The notes: generated by a model from the letters alone, not told the origin. DNA of 34,537 nucleotides from Methanobacteriota archaeon (GCA_005878515.1 VBLZ01000100.1:1-34537), one strand, 5' to 3'. Positions 9,967 to 18,175 are shown, counted from the first letter of the stretch. Numbers and translations: made by a program.

Positions 9967-10353
9967 CTACGGTCGAGGCGGCGACGGGAAGCAGGCTGTG
10001 CAGTGGGGATCGATGTCCCCCAGGCTCTTGTGGTACTCGCAGAACCGGGCCGTGAGCATGAGCCCGGAGCAGAACCCGTTCACGCTCGCGATCTGGTCCG
10101 AGAGCGTCATCCCGTGGGCGATTTGGGAGGAGAGTTCGTGCACATACGGTTTGATCTCCGGGAAGAGTCGGAGCATCTCCTGGTCCACGCCGCGGCTCTG
10201 CGTGTTGTAGTGGCTCACGGCCGCTTGCGTGATCCCCATCGAATGGGCGACGTCGACCTGCTTCATCTTGTACGTATGTAGGAGTTCACGGGCCAACCGC
10301 GCGCGGATCGTGGGCAGGAGTCGAGCGACCACGAGTTCTTGGGGTTGGAGCAT
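9967..10353 (-). CDS. HTH transcriptional regulator with C-terminal Cys/His cluster
   Basis: HTH KMKQVDVAHSMGITQAAVSHYNTQSRG; C-terminal FCEYHKSLGDIDPHCTACFP. ORF extends to GTG 10401, but ATG 10353 (MLQPQELV) is preferred because the palindrome/TATA lies over the longer start. Confidence 0.8.
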   Translation of the reverse strand: MLQPQELVVARLLPTIRARLARELLHTYKMKQVDVAHSMGITQAAVSHYNTQSRGVDQEMLRLFPEIKPYVHELSSQIAHGMTLSDQIASVNGFCSGLMLTARFCEYHKSLGDIDPHCTACFPSPPRP

Positions 10354-10397
10354 CCGGCGCGCCTCGTCCCTCCGGGGACCGGACTGAATACAGTATA

Positions 10398-10416
10398 ACA
10401 CGGTATTTAACCGTGT
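10398..10416. promoter_or_regulatory. Perfect inverted repeat overlapping a TATA-like box (putative autoregulatory operator)
   Basis: ACACGGT-ATTTA-ACCGTGT, 7-bp arms and 5-nt spacer; a half-site CACGGTAA recurs at 10433-10440. Confidence 0.6.
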
Positions 10417-10502
10417 CCCTTTTCCTCGTTGTCACGGTAATTTCAGGTTTGCATCGGTTCACATTTTCTATGGAGGGAACGGTTCCGCAGCGGGGACTCG
10501 AC

Positions 10503-11300
10503 TCACATCACGCAGCAGCGCGGACTCTCCCAATAGTCCAACCCAAGCCGGACCAACGTCGGGTCGGTCGAGGTGATCGCATACGCGTCACCGTCCGCGG
10601 TCCGGGACATCGTAAGGACCTGCTGGCCATCGACGAGCACGAGGACGCACTCACACACGATCGAGCGGATCTCCGCGGCCTTCTCGAGGTCTTTCGTGAC
10701 GGGGATCTCGGGCACCGCGAGCCGCACGCGAATTCGCCGCCGGGCCGCACGGGCGAGATCGTCTTCGAGCTTCCGGAAAATCCCTTCATCGGCGGCGAGC
10801 ACGACGATCTCCTTTCGCGCCGATGAGATCAGGGCCTTTGCTCGAGCGACGACGTTCGGGAGGCCTTTCACGATGTACGCCACATCGGTGTCGGGAGACT
10901 TTGTCGCCGCACGGAGCGGCTCGAGGAGGGAGCCAAGGCGCGCTGTGGCCGCCCGTCGCTTCTCGTATTCGGCCTCGACGAGACGACTCAGTCGGATCTC
11001 GACCTCTTTCGCCGGCACGACCCGAAACGTCTTTGGCTTGCCGTCCTGGACCTCGACGAGCCCTTTCTCGGCCAGCTCGTCGAGGGCATAGTAGATCTTC
11101 GAATCGGCGACACCGGTCTTCAGAACCAGATCGCCCGCGGTCGCATGGCTCACCCGAACCAGTGCGCAAAACGCCTCGGCAGCGTGTCCGCTGAATCCGA
11201 GGTCCCGCAAGGTGCCGCGGATCCGTTCCGCGGAAGGCCCGAACGATTCTTGGAGGAGCGCGTTCGCCCGCGCCTTGACTTCCGACATCCGGTAGGCCAA
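10503..11300 (-). CDS. TrmB-family transcriptional regulator with Cys residues in the effector domain
   Basis: N-terminal wHTH (SHATAGDLVLKTGVADSKIYYALDELAEKGLVEVQDGKPKTFRVVPAKEV) plus PLD-like C-terminal domain; CEC and C-terminal SPRCCVM. Confidence 0.85.
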   Translation of the reverse strand: MAYRMSEVKARANALLQESFGPSAERIRGTLRDLGFSGHAAEAFCALVRVSHATAGDLVLKTGVADSKIYYALDELAEKGLVEVQDGKPKTFRVVPAKEVEIRLSRLVEAEYEKRRAATARLGSLLEPLRAATKSPDTDVAYIVKGLPNVVARAKALISSARKEIVVLAADEGIFRKLEDDLARAARRRIRVRLAVPEIPVTKDLEKAAEIRSIVCECVLVLVDGQQVLTMSRTADGDAYAITSTDPTLVRLGLDYWESPRCCVM

Positions 11301-11311
11301 GGGAGGGAAGG

Positions 11312-11319
11312 TATTTAAT
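11312..11319 (+). promoter_or_regulatory. TATA-like box for the ArsM-like gene
   Basis: tatttaat about 35 nt upstream of ATG 11350. Confidence 0.5.
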
Positions 11320-11324
11320 GTTAG

Positions 11325-11344
11325 CTACTACTGATTGGTAGTAG
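11325..11344. promoter_or_regulatory. Inverted repeat operator candidate between TrmB and ArsM
   Basis: CTACTAC-TGATTG-GTAGTAG, perfect 7-bp arms, between box A and the arsM start codon. Confidence 0.6.
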
Positions 11345-11349
11345 AGACC

Positions 11350-12078
11350 ATGGAAGCAACCGCGGAGGAAGTCCGTGCGAAAGTGCGGGAACGGTATTCG
11401 ATCGCAGCGAGCAGGCGGGGTGGTTGCGAGGACGACGGCTGTTGCGCGATCGGCTATTCGCCGGTGGAGCTCGAAGGGATTCCTGCCGAATCCGTCCTCG
11501 GATTGGGCAGTGGAAATCCGGTCCGGCATGCGGAGCTGCGCCCCGGCGAGACCGTCGTCGACCTCGGGAGCGGCGCCGGAATCGACGTGTTCCTCGCGAG
11601 CCGCCTCGTCGGCCCGGCGGGGCACGCGACCGGGATCGACATGACGCCAACCATGGTCACACGCGCCACGACCGCATCGGTGGCTCACGATATCCGGAAC
11701 GCATCGTTTGTCCTCGCGCCGATCGAGAAACTGCCGCTTCCGGATGGGCATGCGGACGTGGTCCTGAGCAATTGCGTCATCAACCTGAGCCCCGACAAAC
11801 CGGCCGTGTTCGCCGAGGCCTTCCGAATCCTGAAGCCGGGCGGACGACTCGTGATCTCGGACGTGGTCCAAGAACGGGACCTGGGCCGGATCGAAGACGA
11901 CTGCGGCTGTGTCGGAAACGCGATGGTCCGTGGCGAGTATTTGGAGACGATCCGGCGTGCTGGATTTGCGGAACTCCGAATTGTGGAAGACCGGCCCTGG
12001 CGGACGGGCCCGAGCGGAATCGAGGCGTCCGCCGTCACCCTCATCGCGCGAAAGCCGGGACGGGAGGTGAAGATGTGA
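11350..12078 (+). CDS. arsM: Arsenite methyltransferase (ArsM-like)
   Basis: [120 protein letters not shown]. Confidence 0.88.
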   Translation: MEATAEEVRAKVRERYSIAASRRGGCEDDGCCAIGYSPVELEGIPAESVLGLGSGNPVRHAELRPGETVVDLGSGAGIDVFLASRLVGPAGHATGIDMTPTMVTRATTASVAHDIRNASFVLAPIEKLPLPDGHADVVLSNCVINLSPDKPAVFAEAFRILKPGGRLVISDVVQERDLGRIEDDCGCVGNAMVRGEYLETIRRAGFAELRIVEDRPWRTGPSGIEASAVTLIARKPGREVKM

Positions 12079-12188
12079 TACCCATCGAGATCATGCTGGC
12101 GAAGGCGCTCGCGGAGGAACTCCGCGCAGAAGGCTGCTGCGGGAGCGGGCCGTGTTGCGCGGACTCCCGTTGTGGCTGCTGCGCCTGA
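12075..12188 (+). CDS. 37-aa Cys-rich peptide translationally coupled to the ArsM-like gene
   Basis: GTG 12075 overlaps the arsM TGA (GTGA). Translation (V/M)[36 protein letters not shown], 7 Cys in the last 18 aa. Present only as the tail of ORF 11424..12188 in the track. Confidence 0.6.
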   Translation: MIPIEIMLAKALAEELRAEGCCGSGPCCADSRCGCCA

Positions 12189-12267
12189 GGCCGCACCCTA
12201 CTTTCGACGGCGATGGGCGGCCGATCTCACTGCGCCGTCCCGCTTGACGAGGTCCGGACGCTCGAGC

Positions 12268-12510
12268 TCAGCCGTGAGCGACAACCGAAGGGACCGAGTG
12301 CAGACTCCGGTAGATCGCGGTGAGTTCCGCCTTCTCCGCATCCCCCAGCCGAGAGTCCTGGATGTACTCCTCGTAGAGTGGGGTGACATCCTCGTCCCCA
12401 AGGCACGTGACGGACATATGGAGGATGTATTCCGTTAGAATATGCAGCGAATCGGAGGTGGGGGCTCGAGTCAACGCGTCGTCTTTGATCTTCCGCCACT
12501 GGAATCGCAT
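12268..12510 (-). CDS. Small hypothetical protein (80 aa)
   Basis: ATG 12510: MRFQWRKIKDDALTRAPTSDSLHILTEYILHMSVTCLGDEDVTPLYEEYIQDSRLGDAEKAELTAIYRSLHSVPSVVAHG; protein-like composition. Confidence 0.6.
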   Translation of the reverse strand: MRFQWRKIKDDALTRAPTSDSLHILTEYILHMSVTCLGDEDVTPLYEEYIQDSRLGDAEKAELTAIYRSLHSVPSVVAHG

Positions 12511-12533
12511 GGGTGGGCCTGCCGAAGAGCGTA

Positions 12534-12545
12534 CCACCGCGGTGG
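12534..12545. promoter_or_regulatory. Perfect palindrome CCACCGCGGTGG in a divergent intergenic region
   Basis: 12-bp perfect palindrome inside gtaCCACCGCGGTGGgtac, between the 80-aa ORF (-) and the RNase HI-like gene (+). Confidence 0.45.
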
Positions 12546-12615
12546 GTACGTAACCCTTTTCGGCCGGTTATCGCGGCGCGAACTGTGAGGACGACATGCG
12601 CAATGTGTCCTTTGC

Positions 12616-13092
12616 TTGAGTCGTCCCGCCAATCCTCAAGAGCCCGCCCGCATTCCGGGCGACACGGCCGCATCTCGCGACGGTTCGCGCACGGTGTGCT
12701 TCTTCGATGGCGCCTGTCCCGGCAATCAGTTCGCGCAGAAAGGGCCCATGAAAGCGGCCTTCGTGATTGGAGAGAAGGAATCTGTTCGCGACGTACCGGA
12801 CCTGCAGACGCCCGACGGCCCGATGCGGAGCAGCAACATCGCGGAATATCACGGTCTCATTTTCCTTCTGCGGCACTTGCGAGACCTGGATCGCGGACGA
12901 GGGTCCGACGGGGCGTATCTAATCTGCGGCGATTCTCAACTCGTCATCCGCCAGATGCGCGGGGAGTATCGGGTGCGGACGGCCCATCTAGTTCCCCTAC
13001 GCGCGGAAGCTTCACGCCTGTCGTCCGAGCTCGATGTCGAATTCCGCGCGGTCCCGCGCGCGAAGAACCGCGCCGGATTCCTCCTGGAATAG
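12616..13092 (+). CDS. RNase HI-like protein
   Basis: VCFFDGACPGNQ, SSNIAEYHGLIFLLRHL, LICGDSQLVIRQMRGEYRVRTAHLVPLRAEASRL, FRAVPRAKNRAG match the RNase HI order D/E/D. TTG start. Confidence 0.75.
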   Translation: MSRPANPQEPARIPGDTAASRDGSRTVCFFDGACPGNQFAQKGPMKAAFVIGEKESVRDVPDLQTPDGPMRSSNIAEYHGLIFLLRHLRDLDRGRGSDGAYLICGDSQLVIRQMRGEYRVRTAHLVPLRAEASRLSSELDVEFRAVPRAKNRAGFLLE

Positions 13093-13203
13093 AGAGTGAT
13101 GTCGGGAGTGGTCGATATTATACCGCTCGGTTACACTGGTACACAATCGAACACCATGTTTTCGGAAAATTCTTGAGGGGGGAGAGAAATCGTCGCCCGG
13201 CCA

Positions 13204-15360
13204 ATGCGTCATGAGGGGCTTTCGCAGGACTTTCGCAAGCATTCCGTGCTTGTCCTCGTCTTGCTGCTGATGGCATCAGCGTTAGTTGCGCTGAGTCCAA
13301 CGGCTCCGTGGGCCGGCTTGAGTGTCGACGCCCATGCCGCGGGCCTGGCCAATCCCGCGGCCCTTGAGCCGCACGCGCCCATCCACATCACGGGCGACGA
13401 CGGGTTCAACACCTCAAACGGGGTTCGCGGTGGGACCGGCACTGCTGCGGCCCCTTACCTCATCTCCGACTGGCTGGTCGACGCCGCCCTCTATCCGAAC
13501 TCCAGTGCGATGATCTGGCTCGAAAACACCGACAGGCACGTGGTCGTGCAGAATTGCCAAGTCATCCACCTGGACACCGTCGGAGAACAGTTCCAGGCAT
13601 TCTACGTGGGCAAGTATCCGGGTGAAAACATGACGCCGATCATCGGGCCGCCAACGATCGACCTGACGAGCAACGTGACGTTCCTGGACAACGACATCGA
13701 GAGTCGCTACGGATACGGGATTCAGATTGCGGAGGGCTCCTCGAACATCCTCGCGAAGGGGAATCATGTGGCGGTCCATCCGGACAACGTCAGCGGCCGT
13801 GACTGGATCTACGGGATCAACGTGGCCCGGGGTACCCACAACGTCACGATCGAGGACAATGTGGTCAACGCCGGGAGCAGCCTGTACATCACGATCGGCA
13901 TCCACTTGAGCGACTATTACGTGAGCGAGCAGCGCCGCGCGTCCCGGCTCGTCGCCCGGAACAATACCGTGATCGATGCGGCCGGTGGGATCCACGTCGA
14001 GTCTTCCCGATTTACGTTGGTCCAGGACAATACCATCTATCGGACCAACCTCAACAGCCTGGCCTACGGCTGGCCACGCGCCATCACGGTCCGCGAGAGC
14101 GCGCTGAACGCAAGCCTGGTTCACAACACGATCCGAGTCGAACTTACCGGGATCATCATTGGGGCGTCGACGGGTCGATGGGACACGTATGGATCGGTGA
14201 CCAGCGCAAACAATACAACGATCCGTGACAACGTCATCTCGAATGTGACCAGCGGCATTCAAATCGGGAACGTGAGCGGCACTCAGGTCATCGACACGAC
14301 CTTTGCAAATGTTGGACTTCAGGAGTTGAACCTGAATGGAGAGGGAGGTGCCCCCCGGAACCTGACCCTGACGGACTTGGCGTTTCCGGTCCGTATTCGA
14401 GCGCCAACCGAGGCGATACCGATCCACTGGTCTTGGACACATCTGACGCCATCGGCGGAATACAATCTCAGCGCGACCAACGGTACGACCACCGTGAACG
14501 TGTCTTTCGCGACGACGGCTGCCGGAGTCGGTTTCGTCGACGTCGAGCAGCCGCGTACCAATGCCACCAACCTCACTGTGTACCGTCTCGCGGGGCCGCT
14601 GCCTCCGCCGAATGCCCCGCCCACCGCGGACTTCGTTTGGGCGCCGACATTAGGCAACACGAGCACCATGTTCGTGTTCACCGCACAAGCAAGTGACGAC
14701 CACGATCTGCCCAGCTCGATTCAAGTCCGCTGGGACTGGACCGGAGACGGGACGTGGGATACCGCGTGGTCCACGAACAAGACCGCGACGCATTCCTATT
14801 CCTCGATAGGAAACAAAACGGTCGTCGTGCAGGCGATCGATTCCGGAGGTCTGACCGCGACCCAGTCCCACGTGGTCCAGGTGACGGCACCGCCCCCGCC
14901 ACCGCCGCCCCCGCCTCCGCCGAACGCGCCGCCCACGGTGGACTTCACATGGACGCCGAACTCCGGCGACACGACCACCGTCTTCACGTTCACGGCGCAG
15001 GCGAGCGACGATCACGATCAACCGAGCGCCATTCAGGTCCGGTGGGACTGGAACGGCGATGGGACTTGGGACACGCCTTGGTCGACCACGAAGACCGCCA
15101 CGCACACGTTCAGCGCTCCGGGCGATTACACGGTGGCGGTGCGAGCAATCGACTCGGGAGGCCTTACCACGAGCAAGTCGCACCTGGTTTCAGTAACCGC
15201 CCTCCCACCGCCGCCGAACAGGACGAACCCGGTCTCCACGCAAACGCAGATACTCCTTCTCCTCGCGAGCGTTTCGACTCCGATCATGATCGTGACGGCC
15301 ATTGGCGTAATCGTTTATGCGGTGAGTCGCGTGCGACGCAGACGGGGCCGCCGCGACTGA
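13204..15360 (+). CDS. Secreted/membrane-anchored surface protein: NosD-like right-handed beta-helix, two PKD domains, C-terminal TM
   Basis: Hydrophobic N-terminus; parallel beta-helix turns (VTFLDNDIESRYGYGIQIAEGSSNILAKGNHV..., NTVIDAAGGIHVESSRFTLVQDNTIY); two PKD-like units; C-terminal LLLLASVSTPIMIVTAIGVIVYAVSRVRRRRGRRD. Confidence 0.85.
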   Translation: MRHEGLSQDFRKHSVLVLVLLLMASALVALSPTAPWAGLSVDAHAAGLANPAALEPHAPIHITGDDGFNTSNGVRGGTGTAAAPYLISDWLVDAALYPNSSAMIWLENTDRHVVVQNCQVIHLDTVGEQFQAFYVGKYPGENMTPIIGPPTIDLTSNVTFLDNDIESRYGYGIQIAEGSSNILAKGNHVAVHPDNVSGRDWIYGINVARGTHNVTIEDNVVNAGSSLYITIGIHLSDYYVSEQRRASRLVARNNTVIDAAGGIHVESSRFTLVQDNTIYRTNLNSLAYGWPRAITVRESALNASLVHNTIRVELTGIIIGASTGRWDTYGSVTSANNTTIRDNVISNVTSGIQIGNVSGTQVIDTTFANVGLQELNLNGEGGAPRNLTLTDLAFPVRIRAPTEAIPIHWSWTHLTPSAEYNLSATNGTTTVNVSFATTAAGVGFVDVEQPRTNATNLTVYRLAGPLPPPNAPPTADFVWAPTLGNTSTMFVFTAQASDDHDLPSSIQVRWDWTGDGTWDTAWSTNKTATHSYSSIGNKTVVVQAIDSGGLTATQSHVVQVTAPPPPPPPPPPPNAPPTVDFTWTPNSGDTTTVFTFTAQASDDHDQPSAIQVRWDWNGDGTWDTPWSTTKTATHTFSAPGDYTVAVRAIDSGGLTTSKSHLVSVTALPPPPNRTNPVSTQTQILLLLASVSTPIMIVTAIGVIVYAVSRVRRRRGRRD
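14611..15205 (+). repeat. Two tandem PKD-domain repeats separated by a poly-proline linker
   Basis: NAPPTADFVWAPTLGNTS...SDDHDLPSSIQVRWDWTGDGTWDTAW and NAPPTVDFTWTPNSGDTT...SDDHDQPSAIQVRWDWNGDGTWDTPW; repeat period about 322 nt, linker PPPPPPPPPPP. Confidence 0.85.
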
Positions 15361-15407
15361 GTCAGTCGGAAGTTGCCACAGTTGCCTTGACCTCAAGTTC
15401 GTGACAG

Positions 15408-15480
15408 AGCCACCAGGGAGAATTGAACTCCCGACCTGCCGCTTACAAGGCGGCTGCTCTACCGACTGAGCTATGGTGGC
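15408..15480 (-). tRNA. tRNA-Thr (UGU)
   Basis: Folds as GCCACCA TA GCTC AGTCGGTA GAGC A GCCGC CTTGTAA GCGGC AGGTC GGGAG TTCAATT CTCCC TGGTGGC T; anticodon UGU, discriminator U, no encoded CCA. Confidence 0.95.
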
Positions 15481-15601
15481 GTACCGAGTCCATCGACCCT
15501 TTCGGTAAAAGGGTTTCCGCGTGGTCAGGCTGCACAACAACTCGAAGAGTCTCATTTTTGGAAATCATGGAAAAGCCTTTATTCGCCGCACCCGGCCTCC
15601 G

Positions 15602-17077
15602 ATGCGCTGCGTGATCAGTCTTCCTTGTCCAACCTGCGGTAGCGAACTCGCCTTCCTCGAGCAGTATCAGCGGCACTACTGCTACGCGTGCGGAAACTAC
15701 GCGCCCGAAGGCTATGGCGATCGGGGCGCGAAAATCTGTCCGACCTGCCGGGGAATCTTGTCGTACGTGGCCCAATACGACCGCCACTACTGCTACCGGT
15801 GCAATGCGTACCCCGCGGACGGCGTGGTCTTGCAATCGTTGGAGGCCACGATGCCCGTCGATGTGCGGCCCGTCGACGTTCAGCCCGTCGCCGAAGCGAC
15901 CGAGCCCGCCCCGATCGTGACGGAACCCGAGACCGCGGTGGACGTGTCGGAGGCACCCGAGGTGGCGAAGCCGACGGACGTCGAACCGACCGCAGAGGCC
16001 GAGACGACGGAAGTGCCCACCACCCCGACGACCCCCGCGCCCGCCGAAGCCTCGCCCCAGCCTGAAGAAATCGTGGAAGAAGAACTTCCCCGCGAGGAAC
16101 CGAAGGAGCCAGGACCGAGACCCCCGATCGTTCGCCTCAGAGTATTCCAGGCAAAGAAGCCGGCGCTCATGGATCTGTGCAAGGCCTACGACCTCGATCC
16201 GACCGGGACGAAAGAGCAGCTCCGCGAACGGCTCCTGAGCTATCTCGACACCTTGGAGGCGGAGGCCGAACCGGAGCCGATAGCCAAGAGTGAGGCGCCG
16301 GCCGGACCGGCTCCAATCGAACGACCCGAAGTCGAGGGTGAGTCCGTACACACGCCCGACGACGTCGCGGAAACCCCGTCAGTCGTGGAGGAACTGGAAA
16401 GCGAACAGCCCGGCAGCGCTAGTCCCGTGGTGGAGACACCGGTCGAAACGCATGCCACTCAGGAGGCCGTCGCGGAACGAATCGAAGTGCCCTCGTTCGT
16501 CTCGATCCCCGAATCCCAGCCCGCGGTCTCGGTCGCCCCCGCCGTCGAGCCGATGCGCGCGCTCCATCCATGTCCGACGTGCGGCCGGGAGCTCACATAC
16601 ATTGCCCGGTACCGGAGGTGGTACTGCTATCACTGCCGGGCGTACGCGCCGGCGAGCGAGTCGAGGTTCGCCTGTCCGACCTGCGGCGCGGCATTGCGCT
16701 GGATCGGTCAATACGAACGGTGGTGGTGCGATTCCTGCCGACGGTACGCGCCCGCGGACCTCCCGAAACCCGAGTCCGCCGCTGTCGTGACCGCGATGCC
16801 CGCGGAAGCCGTGAAACCGCTCTCTTATGCGACTGCACTCCCGGCCACCAGCGTCACACATCGACATCGAAGCCCCGGTAGCGGGATCGGCCTCGTCGGA
16901 TTCGGGGTGATCCTCTTCGTCTTGTACGAGATGCTCGTGGACCTTCCGGGCGCCCTCTCCTACAGCACAGGGATCGCCGTCCCTCAGGACCTCGCCTTCG
17001 GCCTCCGGTTCTTCGCCTTCGTTTTCGTCGCCCTCGGCGCCATCACGGGCCTGTCGGCCGTTCGCGATCGACGCTGA
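15602..17077 (+). CDS. Multi-zinc-ribbon / SAP-domain / two-TM protein
   Basis: Four CPTCGxxLxxxxxYxRxYCYxCxxYAP repeats in two pairs, SAP-like KKPALMDLCKAYDLDPTGTKEQLRERLLSYLDTL, Glu/Pro/Thr-rich linkers, two C-terminal hydrophobic helices. Confidence 0.8.
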   Translation: MRCVISLPCPTCGSELAFLEQYQRHYCYACGNYAPEGYGDRGAKICPTCRGILSYVAQYDRHYCYRCNAYPADGVVLQSLEATMPVDVRPVDVQPVAEATEPAPIVTEPETAVDVSEAPEVAKPTDVEPTAEAETTEVPTTPTTPAPAEASPQPEEIVEEELPREEPKEPGPRPPIVRLRVFQAKKPALMDLCKAYDLDPTGTKEQLRERLLSYLDTLEAEAEPEPIAKSEAPAGPAPIERPEVEGESVHTPDDVAETPSVVEELESEQPGSASPVVETPVETHATQEAVAERIEVPSFVSIPESQPAVSVAPAVEPMRALHPCPTCGRELTYIARYRRWYCYHCRAYAPASESRFACPTCGAALRWIGQYERWWCDSCRRYAPADLPKPESAAVVTAMPAEAVKPLSYATALPATSVTHRHRSPGSGIGLVGFGVILFVLYEMLVDLPGALSYSTGIAVPQDLAFGLRFFAFVFVALGAITGLSAVRDRR

Positions 17078-17119
17078 GCCGCAAAGGTTTTTCCCGGCCT
17101 CCACGTTCGACGCCGGGCC

Positions 17120-18136
17120 ATGCGGCTTCAGCAGGTGGTGAAGGACGAGCGACGTCCGCGCGAATTCGACCCGCGGGAATACATCTCCACCTGGACCGAG
17201 AAGGACCTGCTCCACGGGAAGATCGTGGACGCGTGGGTCATCATCTTCCGGACCCGCGGCTGCTACTGGGCGCGCTCAAGCGGCTGCTCGATGTGCGGAT
17301 ACGTGAACGACGTGGCCCAGGAAGTGAGTCCCGCGGACATCGGCCACCAGCTCGACGTGGTCCTGAAGAAGCATCAAGGACAGCCCCTCGTCAAGGTGTA
17401 TACTTCCGGGAACTTCTTCGACGACCACGAAGTGTCTCTAGATGTCCGAGAGCGAATCCTCACAGAACTCGGAGACCGCTGCGACAAGGTCATCGTCGAG
17501 ACGCTCGCCCACCTGTTGCGCCGCGACCAGCTCGAGCACGCCCTGCGTTTCGTCGACGAACTCGAGATTGCCTTGGGGCTCGAGTCGACGAACGAGAACG
17601 TCCTGCGGTACGCCGTCAACAAAGTCTGGGGCCTGAACGAACATGCGCGGGCCGCGACCGTCGCGCGCGAGGCCGGCGCGACCGTTAAGACGTATCTGTT
17701 GATCAAGCCGCCCTTCCTGACGGAACGGGAGGCGATCGAAGATGCCGTCCGATCGGGACACGAGGCGGATCCGCACAGCGACACGGTCTCCTTCAACCCG
17801 GTGAACGTCCAGAGCCGCACGATCGTCGACCGGCTCTTCCGCCGGGGCGAGTACCGCCCCCCGTGGCTCTGGTCCGTCGTCGAGGTCCTCGAGCGCACCC
17901 GCGACTTGAAGGCCCACGTGAAAAGCCACCCGACCGCGGGCGGCCTGGTCCGCGGGGCCCACAACTGCGGAACCTGCGATCGACGTGTCGTGAACGCGAT
18001 CGAAGAATTCTCGCTCGGCCTCCGCGCGGACTTCGGCGACCTGTCGTGCGCCTGCCAGGAGGTGTGGCGGGCCTACGGTGAGACGCAACCGTTCATGATG
18101 ACGTCCGCTGATCCACTGGCGGTCCTTGAAGCGTAA
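17120..18136 (+). CDS. Radical SAM protein, archaeosine biosynthesis RaSEA-like
   Basis: RTRGCYWARSSGCSMCGYVND (CX7CX2C), VKVYTSGNFFD, VETLAHLL, LGLESTNENVL, TYLLIKPPFLTEREAIED, C-terminal HNCGTCDRRV. Confidence 0.85.
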   Translation: MRLQQVVKDERRPREFDPREYISTWTEKDLLHGKIVDAWVIIFRTRGCYWARSSGCSMCGYVNDVAQEVSPADIGHQLDVVLKKHQGQPLVKVYTSGNFFDDHEVSLDVRERILTELGDRCDKVIVETLAHLLRRDQLEHALRFVDELEIALGLESTNENVLRYAVNKVWGLNEHARAATVAREAGATVKTYLLIKPPFLTEREAIEDAVRSGHEADPHSDTVSFNPVNVQSRTIVDRLFRRGEYRPPWLWSVVEVLERTRDLKAHVKSHPTAGGLVRGAHNCGTCDRRVVNAIEEFSLGLRADFGDLSCACQEVWRAYGETQPFMMTSADPLAVLEA

Positions 18137-18175
18137 CGTTCATCCGAGGTCCGAGAATCGGGAATCGCGATTCGG

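Noticed and set aside
13158-13170. TTTTC-G-GAAAA mini-palindrome upstream of the NosD-like gene
   Set aside because: AT-rich 5-bp arms, too short to support a terminator or operator claim.
14890-14935. Proline-codon repeat tract as a microsatellite or CRISPR-like repeat
   Set aside because: In-frame CCN tract encoding an inter-domain linker; no spaced repeats. No CRISPR array seen in the window.
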